This document shows, piece by piece, positions 53,409-64,000 of a stretch of 64,000 nt of DNA (within the stretch, counting starts at the first letter, position 1; every line of letters begins with the position of its first letter). The position numbers and the translations under genes are program-made. This DNA comes from Phytophthora quininea (lineage: Eukaryota > Oomycota > Peronosporomycetes > Peronosporales > Peronosporaceae): the NCBI GenBank assembly GCA_011947345.1, contig JAAVTG010000528.1:372001-436000 (forward strand), given 5' to 3'. The notes under the pieces are model-generated. The model saw nothing but the letters and a program-made list of their open reading frames with translations. It was not told where the DNA came from and searched no databases.

Positions 53409-54368
53409 GTGGACTATCTCCCAGCACGTCATCGCTTCGTACTAGACGCCAGGAACTCACAAGGGGTATCTACCGAGCTACGTTCAATTCTGGGGTCCAG
53501 GGTTGCACTGACGGATATCACCCAGCTTTATCGACAGCTGACCCAGGTGTTTGAACGGGTATTGCCACACCCAGAGACAGGTGGAATAAGCGTGGCAACG
53601 CGAGGTGCAATGCCGCCGACATTTGGACTGACAGTCGGAAAAACATCTCGGTTCTTCCCAAATCTAAAATCCCAAGACTGGGACAAATTGTTGCGGCCTG
53701 ATAGAAGCGTGCAACCACACCCCATGAAAGTGCTTGGCTGTCCGCAACGACAGATCCATACTACGTTACAACAGATACTCGCCCTCCGCCAGTTTCTTGT
53801 TCCTGTTGTCCACGATGTGATGCTGAGAATGTTCTTTGGAGACCTCATTGTCGGATCAAGGCTGTTCTTCCTCAAGTCGTTAAATCCTACGATTCAACAG
53901 TGTGTGAGACGATCATGTGCTGCGATAGAAACAGTAGAGCACTGTTTCTTCTCGTGCCCAGCTCTGACGCAAATGTGGACCCCATTGTGGTCCCCATGGC
54001 AAAAGGCTTTCGCGACGGAGTTGGATTGGCGATTACTAAGTTTTCCTAAACCACGAGACCTGAATAGAGAGCGGAGGCAGAACCAAAAGGTGGTCCTGCT
54101 ACTGTGGCGAGTCCACACTGCGATCGCGTTCCATGCTACGTGGAGGTTGAGAAACGACATACTATTCCGTGAAACTACAGCTGAAATACCAAGCGTTCAA
54201 AATGTGATGTCCTCTTTTCGACGACACTGTCTGTTCATCAATCACCATTCAGCGGAGCTTGGGATTGACGACAAAATTGTAACCTCTGTTCTGGAGAAGT
54301 TAGGCTTTGACCCACCTGCGCCGCGAAACACACTACCAGCAAGTCACGTTTGGATTCCACGAAACTAA
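53409..54368 (+). pseudogene. Non-LTR retroelement ORF2, C-terminal part (zf-RVT)
   Basis: 319 open residues from the C-terminus of a LINE-type polyprotein. It includes LTDITQLYRQLTQVFERVLP, LGCPQRQIHTTLQQIL, the zinc-binding EHCFFSCPALTQMW and a closing ASHVWIPRN. There is no endonuclease or reverse-transcriptase core upstream, so it is a 5'-truncated copy, as is usual for LINEs. The minus-strand fragment at 3349-3745 is the same family; the fragments in the inverted repeat arms (55888-56283, 59255-59650) are diverged relatives (HNPMEALGCPRQRIHETL). Confidence 0.8.
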
Positions 54369-54651
54369 GCAGCAGAACGACTAAGTAGTATACGATCTTA
54401 GCTAGAAAAACGGTTTATCCGACTGGTTAATCAACTTAAATTTCTTCTTTCTAGACGCCAGGAACTCCTTCTCCTCCCATACTCGGCCCCACGCGGGGGA
54501 CTTCGCGTCCGAGAAGGGGATCCTCCGAAGAGGCGCTGAAGAAGATCTTGGATCCGATTGTGCCCGAAGGCCGTAGATTGCGAAGTGAATTGTGCATTGC
54601 CAGAGTCCCAGGCAACTTTAGGGCCGACAGAATAGTCTCACTAATTTCCAA

Positions 54652-54909
54652 GTGTGGCTAGTTTACAGGCCCGCCATACACCAGTTGAATTTGCACTACA
54701 AAGAGAAAGAATACCCAGCGAAGAACTGTTTTACGCATGAGACCGTGAAACACATTTTTTGGGACTGCGCCCGAGCACAAGAAATTTGGCAACAGGTGAT
54801 TGAACACTGGTTGGGCTTCCGACTGAAGAGATCAAACCTGACAAAGTATCTGAAATACGTAGGAGCACGAACAGCTCCCCGGTTCCAGAGACAGCGAAAG
54901 CGGCGCTAA
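54652..54909 (+). pseudogene. Retroelement zinc-binding (zf-RVT) fragment, left arm
   Basis: Encodes NCFTHETVKHIFWDCARAQE and IWQQVIEHWLGFRL, a zf-RVT motif from a different LINE lineage than 53409-54368. The same sequence, inverted, is at 60630-60887. Frame opens with a TTG-type codon? No ATG is evident, so it is only a fragment. Confidence 0.65.
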
Positions 54910-55887
54910 AGGAACTTTTGGCCGGTTCGACGATCTTCTGTGTGCATACACGAAAAAATGGTGGATGATGGGTATGACACTTCATGCCAGCGCAAATTGT
55001 GGTTGCGTCAGAATCAAACAGTTCACAACAAGGATGTGCTGACACTAGGTAGAAGACTTTACCGAGAATGAAGGACGTCCAGGAGATTACAACCAAAGTC
55101 GGCAACCGACTCCAAGTTGGTTCAGCGGCTGAGAGCTTTTCATAAGTCGATTTACTGGTGTAACAACGATCAAATAGACGTATTTCTCTGGCTACATCGA
55201 GTAGGGAAAACTACGATAGCCTCAAGGTTAGGGTGAATGCTTCTGCAGCGACGACGCTTGTGCATTTATGTGTATTTACCGATCTATCGTTCTTTCAGGA
55301 AGTGCTACGAGTTATGGAGGACCACAGACGAAACGCTAATGGAGGGAGTTAATGAAAAAGGAGTTAGTGGTCCGAGCTGACACTGTTTTGGCCACAACAG
55401 AATCGAAATGATGACTTTTGCTAGAGAAACCAACCAAAATCCACAATTCGTTTAGAACTGTGGATTGTGTAGCAGATTCACACCCCGTAACAAGTAAGGC
55501 GAATCGAAGTAACGCTGAGGTACTACAGAAGAATCCGGAACAGCATTTCAAAAACAACAGACTAGTTAATCAACTTAAATTTCTTTCTTTCAAAAACAAC
55601 AGATCACCCCGAGGCGGCGTTTAAATTAAATGAGCGCCACCGCGTCCACTTTTTTATCAATAGCTCGAGCATCACACTGCAAAGCTTGCCATGCCTTCAT
55701 TCACGAATTCACTGGATTGGTCACTCGCACTGTTGACGCTTCTTCTGAAAGACATCCGACAAAATTCAAGCAAGCAGAGCACTGATCGTGCACGTGAATT
55801 TCGACGCAAAAGAACCTCGACCACCGGCTCCATATGGATAGTTCGCTCTACATTGTGTCTAATGACGGGTACGTGAAAAAATAGTGT

Positions 55888-56283
55888 CTACCGTTTCGAT
55901 ATCCTGGCGGATATAGTTCTCTGAGGAATATAATCGTGACCCGACTGTGAGGCCTCCGAAGCTATCACAACATGAATTACCAGCAGTAGATATCCACATA
56001 GAGAAATCACACTGGACAAGGTCTCATGAATCCTTTGTCGAGGACACCCCAGGGCTTCCATCGGATTGTGCGTCAACTCCGGTACTTGTTGTCGTAGGTT
56101 TGGGAAAAATCGCGCAGTTGGTTCTGTTGGGAGAGAGCTGCTTAGCTTGATTCCAAATATCGGTGGTGAATTTGTGTTTCTTACTTCGTGCATTTCTCCT
56201 TCGTCCGGATGCGGTAGTAGGCGATGAAATAATCGGCTCATTTGATGGTAGAGCACGAAAATGTCATGCGGAAGCACTTTCAT
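55888..56283 (-). pseudogene. Retroelement ORF2 fragment, left arm
   Basis: 131 open residues with LYHQMSRLFHRLLPHPDEGE, ARFFPNLRQQ and ALGCPRQRIHETL. They align with LYRQLTQVFERVLPHPETGG, SRFFPNLKSQ and VLGCPQRQIHTTL of 53409-54368. An inverted copy lies at 59255-59650 and differs by the last residue. Confidence 0.7.
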
Positions 56284-56369
56284 CCCAAGAATGGGATGAA
56301 TCTCGGAGCAGACGTCCGTGAAAAATGCCCATGAGGGCGGCCAGCTGCGATTGGCACCCAGGAAACCGG

Positions 56370-56746
56370 CAATTATGGCGAGATTTCGGGCGGACTAGCT
56401 CAAATTGATTAACAACCGTGCTCAAATGCAGCAAACCTCAAAGCAGCAGGGTGTGTCGGATATTAAGGGAAAGATTGCTAACGGAAGTGGTGACGAAAGT
56501 AAACGAGCGCTGGTGCTGTTGGTTCGCAGATGTATGGACAGCAAGTGCGCGTATCTACAAAGCGAATGGAGTTTAGATTCAAGAAATTTGGTTAGAGACA
56601 GTCGATGGTATCCCACACAAGTGTACGCGTGGAAATGTCTTGAGGACGTTGCAGTTTCTAACTCCGAGATGGTGTACAAGTTTTTGAGGAAACAACGTCA
56701 ACTCAAAGAAATGGTCTCGCTGCTGATAATTAGAACAAATTCGTGA
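56370..56746 (+). pseudogene. Dispersed repeat copy 2 with unassigned frame
   Basis: 56370-56482 matches 52838-52950. From 56405 a 113-residue frame runs to 56746 (MDSKCAYLQSEWSLDSRN, YAWKCLEDVAVSNSEMVYKF). It is helical and coding-like, but I do not recognise it. Confidence 0.35.
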
Positions 56747-57340
56747 ACAGATCCAATATTTCTAATAAAGTATTTTCCTGTAGTTTGTGTGCTGTACTAG
56801 CTCGTCCGCGCCTCGTTGTTCAACAAGTTCAACAACTGCGACCTGTAGGAAACAATTGCCAAGCTCGTGGCAGCAACGCAAGTCAAAGCGTGTTACGACA
56901 GCCAAACGACCATACCAAGTTGCTGCTGAGGTCTACGCTTCGGATCGCCAACTCGGATCTCTTTTACTTCCGTCAGCTCTTATGAGGTGACCTTGCCTGT
57001 CACGGTCGATATCATGCCGAGGAACCGTTCCAGAAAGCTCATGCATATGCATTAAGGCTTAACGCTTGTGTACTTTCCTGCTGGTTTGAAAGTAATGGGT
57101 TTTCGCCACGTTATTTAGTTTGTGGCAGGTCAAATGGAGCAGCGACACTTTCCAAGCAGTATGCAGCCAACGAGTCGTTGGCAACGACATGCTTAGCAGC
57201 CTTTTTTAAATTAAAAACAGCTCGTGGGCGATGGAAGGCGACAGGATGCATTTTTCGATTTCGTATGGTCGTTGGGATTTTGCTGTGCCTGACACGCGGG
57301 ATTGCGCATGATGTCGCGTGAACAACTTGTCCCTTACAGG
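56747..57340. other. Spacer of the inverted repeat, left part; no recognised gene
   Basis: Short frames only (56743-56985 plus, 57111-57410 minus); no motif recognised. Confidence 0.35.
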
Positions 57341-57565
57341 GGAAATCTACGGAGATCGAGGCAACACAAAATGGAATTTCAGTCCTACCGCGCTGAATCC
57401 CATCGCCCAAACTAACGCTCGCCCCGTGTGAGCCTAAGGGAGGGCATCACGCTTCGCGCGATCAGCGGCAGCCTTGGTTAGTCCGGAGTTTAATCGATTT
57501 GGGCTTGGTGCTGTTTACTTTCGAAAATTCCATTTTTGTGTTGCCTCGATCTCCGTAGATTTTCC
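57341..57565. repeat. 40-bp inverted repeat enclosing about 145 bp (MITE-like or hairpin)
   Basis: 57341-57380 and the reverse complement of 57523-57565 share ATCTACGGAGATCGAGGCAA. The two differ by a couple of one-base steps in short runs. No flanking target duplication was seen. Confidence 0.65.
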
Positions 57566-57998
57566 ATTCCGATCAGCACCAGTGAACCAGGCTGCAACTC
57601 CGGATTGCACTACAGTGCCGTACACACAGTCGATGGCTTAGTTTCCTCGACAGCATTGAATATGTGGGGCACGCCAAAGCAATTCTGAACGCCGTGATGT
57701 GCTTGCATCCTGAGATCTGCTGTTCTACTCGAAACCCTGCATTGTTTACCCTTTTCAGTCTAATGGTCACACTCCGACACTTACCTGCATGTCCCCAGGG
57801 ATGCACATAGTTCATTCATTGATAGCTCACTACTCTACTTCATCATGTGCTACGACTCAACCAACTGATCTGGTACTCATCAAGAGACTCAAGATTGAGT
57901 TAACCGTTGACTGCACCGGCAGCAGCTCATGTCCACACGCGAATCGACAGTATTTGCTACTCTAATCCCCGACCAGGAATCCGTAAGCTGATCTTCAG

Positions 57999-58333
57999 AT
58001 GGGCAACGCAAAGATGGGTTTCTGTCGGACGGCAAGTTTCGAAGGATGGCCTTCGCCTCTAAGAGCCACAGTTTTCCAATCTGCACTCCCAAGACATAAG
58101 AGCCCAGTAACTACGCGCCCGTACTACGTTCTGCTGCTGACTTTGACCCTCCTGATCGCGTGCACTAACGCTTTTCGGAGAGCTCTCTGAGGGGTGCCTT
58201 CAAGACGCTGAACAAGCTCAAGGTCAAGCCCTCGACACTGCAGTCCAAGTTCAAAATCACTGAGAAGAGCAAGCTCGACGGCTTCCTGGAGAAGTACACC
58301 GCTTTCTGGAACAAGGCCCACGGCGCAGCATAA
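57999..58333 (+). CDS. Small secreted protein candidate (frame-broken)
   Basis: A hydrophobic leader (YYVLLLTLTLLIACTNAF, from about 58122) is followed after a frame change near 58170 by GAFKTLNKLKVKPSTLQSKF and KLDGFLEKYTAFWNKAHGAA with TAA at 58331-58333. Small size, a signal-like leader and a Lys/Leu-rich helical end fit a secreted peptide. There is no RXLR or LFLAK motif. In-frame ATG codons are at 57999 and 58014; an ACG at 58113 stands where a start just before the leader would be expected. Function unknown. Confidence 0.5.
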
Positions 58334-59195
58334 GAGCCGTTCCGACATAGGAATCAAGGCCTTTCTGTTGCTGTGTGATGCCTAACAAAATACTCCGAGC
58401 TTCTTTCGTTGGTATTTGGCTAGTCAGAGTGCACCATCGGATGAGTTTTGACACTAATATTCTTTCTTTGTCATTTGGCACTCCAAAATGCATCGTGGAT
58501 GCTTGCCTTTTTCAAAACGTGTGCATGTACTGTCAGAACAATTGACTTCAGATTGCTCAAGAAACCGGCCGTCCCTGATCCAATCCCCCAAATGGAAGAA
58601 ATTGAGTAGCGATGTGGCATACGAATTCAAACATGGGATAGGTGGGATGGAAAAAGCTGCTGGTAACAACATTCCTGGGTTTAATCCCTCGTGCTTCGCA
58701 CACGGAGCTTAAATCACAGGCGATGCTAGCGCGGGTGGATGCCACAGTTCGTTGAGAATTGATAACCGGTAATCAAACTGGGAGAGGGTTGGACTGCTAG
58801 TCGACGAGAGCTCCAAAACCGTGCGGTATCTCCTGCGGCTGCGACGCAGCGGTAGTATCTGCCCTTGTGGGCCTTGCCCGCCCGCGATCGAGTGATTTCT
58901 TACTTCAAAACCCACCGAAACCAGCGGGCTGGAGGTCGAGCATGCTACCTTTGTGGTGGAGACACTTGCTACGGGAGTGGAACAGAATTAAATGACCAGC
59001 CCCGGAGACGATTCACTACAACAGAAGAAAAGCACTGCAGAAGGTGCTATTCACCCCAATTTGGTCGAGCAAGTTGCCTGAATTTCAGGTACTAACTACC
59101 CAAAGCCCAGCAAGTTCGGCGAAGCCTCTGGGGTCAGGATCTAATGCATTTTGGGTGTTCTGTCGAGAACTAGCAAAACTTAAAAAGTTAGAGTT
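58334..59195. other. Spacer of the inverted repeat, right part; no recognised gene
   Basis: Random short frames on both strands; nothing assigned. Confidence 0.35.
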
Positions 59196-59254
59196 GGCCG
59201 CCTTCAACGGCATTTTTCACGGACGTCTGCTCCGAGATTCATCCCATTCTTGGG

Positions 59255-59650
59255 ATGAAAGTGCTTCCGCATGACATTTTCGTGCTCTACCATCAAATGA
59301 GCCGATTATTTCATCGCCTACTACCGCATCCGGACGAAGGAGAAATGCACGAAGTAAGAAACACAAATTCACCACCGATATTTGGAATCAAGCTAAGCAG
59401 CTCTCTCCCAACAGAACCAACTGCGCGATTTTTCCCAAACCTACGACAACAAGTACCGGAGTTGACGCACAATCCGATGGAAGCCCTGGGGTGTCCTCGA
59501 CAAAGGATTCATGAGACCTTGTCCAGTGTGATTTCTCTATGTGGATATCTACTGCTGGTAATTCATGTTGTGATAGCTTCGGAGGCCTCACAGTCGGGTC
59601 ACGATTATATTCCTCAGAGAACTATATCCGCCAGGATATCGAAACAGTAG
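59255..59650 (+). pseudogene. Retroelement ORF2 fragment, right arm
   Basis: Inverted copy of 55888-56283, differing only in the last residue. Same LLPHPDEGE, FFPNLRQQ and LGCPRQRIHETL blocks. Confidence 0.7.
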
Positions 59651-60629
59651 ACACTATTTTTTCACGTACCCGTCATTAGACACAATGTAGAGCGAACTAT
59701 CCATATGGAGCCGGTGGTCGAGGTTCTTTTGCGTCGAAATTCACGTGCACGATCAGTGCTCTGCTTGCTTGAATTTTGTCGGATGTCTTTCAGAAGAAGC
59801 GTCAACAGTGCGAGTGACCAATCCAGTGAATTCGTGAATGAAGGCATGGCAAGCTTTGCAGTGTGATGCTCGAGCTATTGATAAAAAAGTGGACGCGGTG
59901 GCGCTCATTTAATTTAAACGCCGCCTCGGGGTGATCTGTTGTTTTTGAAAGAAAGAAATTTAAGTTGATTAACTAGTCTGTTGTTTTTGAAATGCTGTTC
60001 CGGATTCTTCTGTAGTACCTCAGCGTTACTTCGATTCGCCTTACTTGTTACGGGGTGTGAATCTGCTACACAATCCACAGTTCTAAACGAATTGTGGATT
60101 TTGGTTGGTTTCTCTAGCAAAAGTCATCATTTCGATTCTGTTGTGGCCAAAACAGTGTCAGCTCGGACCACTAACTCCTTTTTCATTAACTCCCTCCATT
60201 AGCGTTTCGTCTGTGGTCCTCCATAACTCGTAGCACTTCCTGAAAGAACGATAGATCGGTAAATACACATAAATGCACAAGCGTCGTCGCTGCAGAAGCA
60301 TTCACCCTAACCTTGAGGCTATCGTAGTTTTCCCTACTCGATGTAGCCAGAGAAATACGTCTATTTGATCGTTGTTACACCAGTAAATCGACTTATGAAA
60401 AGCTCTCAGCCGCTGAACCAACTTGGAGTCGGTTGCCGACTTTGGTTGTAATCTCCTGGACGTCCTTCATTCTCGGTAAAGTCTTCTACCTAGTGTCAGC
60501 ACATCCTTGTTGTGAACTGTTTGATTCTGACGCAACCACAATTTGCGCTGGCATGAAGTGTCATACCCATCATCCACCATTTTTTTCGTGTATGCACACA
60601 GAAGATCGTCGAACCGGCCAAAAGTTCCT

Positions 60630-60887
60630 TTAGCGCCGCTTTCGCTGTCTCTGGAACCGGGGAGCTGTTCGTGCTCCTACGTATTTCAGATACTTTGTCA
60701 GGTTTGATCTCTTCAGTCGGAAGCCCAACCAGTGTTCAATCACCTGTTGCCAAATTTCTTGTGCTCGGGCGCAGTCCCAAAAAATGTGTTTCACGGTCTC
60801 ATGCGTAAAACAGTTCTTCGCTGGGTATTCTTTCTCTTTGTAGTGCAAATTCAACTGGTGTATGGCGGGCCTGTAAACTAGCCACAC
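60630..60887 (-). pseudogene. Retroelement zinc-binding (zf-RVT) fragment, right arm
   Basis: Inverted copy of 54652-54909, same 85 residues with CFTHETVKHIFWDC. Confidence 0.65.
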
Positions 60888-61331
60888 TTGGAAATTAGTG
60901 AGACTATTCTGTCGGCCCTAAAGTTGCCTGGGACTCTGGCAATGCACAATTCACTTCGCAATCTACGGCCTTCGGGCACAATCGGATCCAAGATCTTCTT
61001 CAGCGCCTCTTCGGAGGGTTTGTCGAAAATGCCAGGGGATGTCCCGCCACCATCTCGACCAATCAGCACCATCGGCACCACCTGTACCTCCTTCGTCCCG
61101 TTCGTTTGTCCCGCTTCCCCCGCGTCCCCAGCAGATCGCGTTTGGGCTGACTGGCGTGCTCGACGTTCGACTTCGCCAAACTCCTATTGCGCAGGCGAAG
61201 CGACTTATCGCAGCCTCCTCGGGGCCTCTACTGCGCAGACACACATGACGAACAACCACTACAAGCAGCCTCCAGCATAGCGAGCGATAACGGGTACGTT
61301 TTGGCGATTCATTCAGACACGAAGAATCTGT

Positions 61332-64000
61332 CTAATGTGCTAGTGCTCGCTGTGTTTGTTCTACGCGTGCATGAAGGATTGACGCCTCCGTCTCCACATT
61401 TTTCCTCTTCTTCTGGCAACTTGGGCATGATGTAGCCCTGATTTTCTTGGGTGGAGGGTGAACTTCAATCGGTGGCATCGCTGCCTTTTGCTTGCACTGC
61501 TTTTTCTCTTTCAGCCGGCACCGCAACGCGTTCAGTGTCATGTTACTAGAGGGATATTTTTGCCGAAACAGTCCGTAGATGTATGTCCACTTGTGCGGGG
61601 CTTGCGGAATTGAGTCTGCCATCGACTTGAAGAAGGCGAGGTCGTCACCTGCTATGCTGGTAGGTGGTGGAGATTGAAGCAACTGCAAGTGAGGCAATTC
61701 GTTGTTAGATTGGTGGAGTGGACCAATGATCCGTCTGCTGTCGTTGGCGGTGGCTGCAGAAGTCGACTGCGGACTTCTAAATGTGAAGTCTGCTGGATCG
61801 GAAGCTGCTGGAGATGCTGGAAGTGTTGGATGGCCACCATGTGCAGAATCGGCTGATTGAGTCGCTGCCACGGCCGCTGAAAAGATTGTGGTGCTGCATA
61901 CTGCGCAAGGGCGGCCGGACATACCTTTAATTTGATTTTCAACGCTGCACCTCGGTTGCTAGCTCGCTTCAACGCTCCCCATCTGCGCTCCAGATAGTCG
62001 TCTGTTTTGGGGTAGATCCCGTCACACGCACGACTTGCAAACGCGTATACACGCATGAAAACCTTCTTCCGGCTTGTAAACAACTTGGAGCTGCGCAGTG
62101 CTTCGAAGAGCTCAATTTGAAGTTCCTGCTCTTGCGCGCTGGACTCGGAGGTGGGTTTGTAAGTTTTGAACGCAAATAACGGGCGAGATTTGGCTGACGA
62201 CTCCTCTTGCTTCTGTTTCCCTTTCGTGTCAGCAGAAAGTGACTGGAGCTTTGACGAAATGGTCGAATAACTGCGTCGCCATAGTGTGAGACTCTTATTC
62301 ACTCCGTTCAAGACTACGATATTGAACAATATCGTAGACACCAGCGGACAGGTGGACCAGGAATCGCTCTCTCGTGCTTGTTCGTCCCTCACTTGCCGAA
62401 GCAGCTCGTACTCATGTAAGGAGAAGCCTACTGTCGACTCGTAGTCGAACTCTTCGAGTTGCAATAACCGGAGGAATGCTGACTTACTTAACCGCTGCCC
62501 AATTTTGTTTGTGTTGTTTTTCAGCAACAGCTCACGAACGGTTTTCCTGTGTCGACGTGAAGCAGCAAGAGCTTCATCCAGCCGTTCTGGCTGAACGCGA
62601 GCAGTCTCAAACATTCGCATCCACGTGCTGAAGGAGAAGTCGAGAGAAGATGCTGAGCGATACGTAGGTTCTTCCAGCGGCTCGGATAAGACGTGGTGGA
62701 CAAATGCGAGTTGGGGGATTCTGGTAGAACGCCTTGCGAAAGAATGGCCGCTTTTGCCAGCTCGACGAAGTCAATCTCCCCGAAGGAAGGATTGCGACCA
62801 AACTTGGATCCAACTCGTAAGTTGTGGCGAACTATGAAGATGTCTAATATTCTCAAGCCCACGTCCACGGAAATCGTTCGGTTCAACAAATTCTTAAGAG
62901 CGGAGTGAAAGCCTTCAAGTTGGCTGGTAGCGACAATGCGTACAGGCTTTTGCGGCATTCTCGGTAGTCATTATCATGGACGTAAAGGTCGCCAACTCGG
63001 ATCTGCTTCGCGTTGCTATTCCAGCAACCACTCCAAGTAGCCTCTGTACACGAGAGGTCTGTGAGATCAACAGATTCGACAACTTGCTTAAACTCCTCCT
63101 CCATTTCCTCGGGTGGACGCAGCTGACGATCAACCGTGTATAAGGCACTGCGCAGCTGCTTTTAATCCATTTCTGTGTTGCTTGTGTCGACAGCTTCGAC
63201 GAAATTCGTTCGATCAGGTGGAACGGGTCTTGCTTGATGCTGACAGCACTTCCAAATATGTTTGACACCATTCCTCGAACAGCGTTCGCGTTGTCGCTTA
63301 CGAGAAACAGCTCATTTGAGGGATCCGATGACAGTGTGGGAGATATCGTCTCCAGCAGCGCACTCGTCTCTTCATTGTTCTCCGAACAGGTCAGTCTTCT
63401 CCCCACAATTTGACCTATTTCGTTTTGAACTAACAGTAGCAATTTTGCATCTTGCAGACCTTCTCGCTGCCCACTACCAGTCCATACCTTTAGCCGCTTG
63501 CAGAACTTAATTGAGTGATCTATCCGGAGAACTTTCTTCACCTTCATCCGCTTCATCAATAATTCACACAGGGGACTATAAATTGAGGTCATCTCCATCC
63601 AAATCGACGTCAGCACCTTGCTATCCACAACTCCATTGGCACTGCAATACTGCTCCACTGACGGGGAGATGCAGCGCTATAGCTAGGATTGACAGTTTTT
63701 AATCGTCGAATCCGCTCCGAAAAAATAGTATACAACTTGTAGTACCGCGAAGTTCGACGGCGGCTGACACTAGCGACAACACTTGCAAGTCCATTCGCGG
63801 ACATGATTCCGTAGTGTACCATGTCGAGCAGATCCTTAAAATAACCAGTCTTAACACCTAAAATGTAAGGGAAGTGAACAATTGTCTCCACGTTCGTTTG
63901 TAGGTACTCGTAGGTGACCGTCGAAAAACACGAACGACTTGCTCCAGTGCATTGATACTTCACGTACAGTAAGTCCTGCTTTCCATTAACATCCTCCACC
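61332..64000 (-). pseudogene. DDE-transposase-like gene, partial (5' end beyond window), frame-broken
   Basis: Read leftward from the window edge: a variable region (YGIMSANGLASVVASVSRRR), then the core with VLRIDHSIKFCKRLKVW, LFLVSDNANAVRGMVSNIFG, KQDPFHLIERISSKL and ATSQLEGFHSALKNLLNRTI. Asp in RIDHS, Asp in VSDNA and Glu in QLEGFH are spaced like a DDE triad. A helical region follows (LLQLEEFDYESTVGFSLHEY), then a Lys/Gln-rich tail with FRQKYPSSNMTLNALRCRLK and a CPSCQKK zinc-like end. Frame changes occur near 63685, at a four-T run (63160-63163), near 62955, in 62650-62720 and near 61900. No terminal inverted repeats can be assigned because the left end is outside the window. I cannot name the superfamily. 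Confidence 0.6.

Larger units (their letters stand above)
54532..56342. repeat. Large inverted repeat, left arm
   Basis: The reverse complement lies at 59196-61017, almost identical over about 1.81 kb with only a few short indels (for example near 54945/60587). Outside the arms the sequence differs at once: GGATCCTCCG against AAACCCTCCG at the outer end, ATGAGGGCGG against GTTGAAGGCG at the inner end. The arm carries a plus-strand zf-RVT fragment, a minus-strand retroelement fragment and a small frame with SFTNSLDWSLALLTLLLKDI. Arms flank a 2.85-kb spacer. Confidence 0.9.
59196..61017. repeat. Large inverted repeat, right arm
   Basis: Reverse complement of 54532-56342. Contains the inverted copies of the same frames: 59255-59650 plus (retroelement fragment), 59662-59847 minus (SFTNSLDWSLALLTLLLKDI) and 60630-60887 minus (zf-RVT). 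Confidence 0.9.

Noticed and set aside
53409..54368. Intact host gene of 319 residues
   Set aside because: Contains the zf-RVT motif, has a partial copy at 3349-3745 and ends like a LINE ORF2, so it is a truncated retroelement.
1..64000. tRNA, rRNA, CRISPR arrays, bacterial operons or riboswitches
   Set aside because: None seen. Short introns and eukaryotic families show this is nuclear eukaryotic DNA. Unaided reading could miss a tRNA.

Overview
This window reads as nuclear DNA of a plant-pathogenic oomycete, most likely Phytophthora or a close relative. The evidence is compact genes with short introns (about 50-70 nt, GTRNGT donors, CTAAT-type branch sites), oomycete Inr-type initiators (TCANTYY) upstream of several start codons, RXLR-EER and Crinkler (LFLTK) secreted effectors, TKL kinases joined to Armadillo repeats, a GH16 glucan-assembly (KRE6/SKN1-type) protein and flagellar IFT genes. 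The species is inferred, not proven.

Layout. 1-8.4 kb is a nest of mobile elements and a duplication: a 1.7-kb direct repeat (copy A 1-1806; copy B 3919-3975 plus 5771-7474) carrying an Armadillo-gene remnant already split by a P-like element with an 8-bp target duplication. Copy A is interrupted by an intact Merlin (IS1016/IS1595-like) transposon and copy B by a decayed pogo-like transposon at a TA site. 8.5-21.2 kb holds a GH16 glucan-assembly protein, a GT71-like mannosyltransferase, a decayed TKL kinase-Armadillo gene, a broken Crinkler and a plant-type quinolinate synthase with an organelle leader. 22-28.5 kb has a PDZ/coiled-coil unknown, a Tubby-domain protein and a kinase pseudogene that lost its N-lobe.

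28.7-35.5 kb is the clearest housekeeping block: a kinesin and the IFT-A subunit IFT122, head to head across 123 bp. 35.6-43.8 kb is a tandem array of four MATE transporters, all on the minus strand, with a Crinkler remnant between the second and third. 44.3-49.2 kb has an unknown gene, an amidohydrolase pseudogene and four paralogous RXLR-type genes sharing a core promoter block and a C-terminal module. 49.4-51.9 kb is an intact BTB-Kelch protein followed by a canonical RXLR-EER effector gene. 52-64 kb is repeat-rich: 3' ends of non-LTR retroelements, a 1.8-kb inverted repeat flanking a 2.85-kb spacer, a small secreted protein and a DDE-transposase-like gene running off the right edge.

Many conserved genes carry one or a few single-base frame breaks, most of them at short homopolymers that look one base too short. 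The duplicated copies and the transposon ends also differ by one base at such runs. The simplest reading is a homopolymer undercall in the assembly, so 'broken' calls on MATE, IFT122, Tubby, NadA, GT71 and GH16 should be treated as provisional. The amidohydrolase, the Crinklers, the kinase-Armadillo fragments and the pogo element show damage beyond that pattern and look like real pseudogenes.
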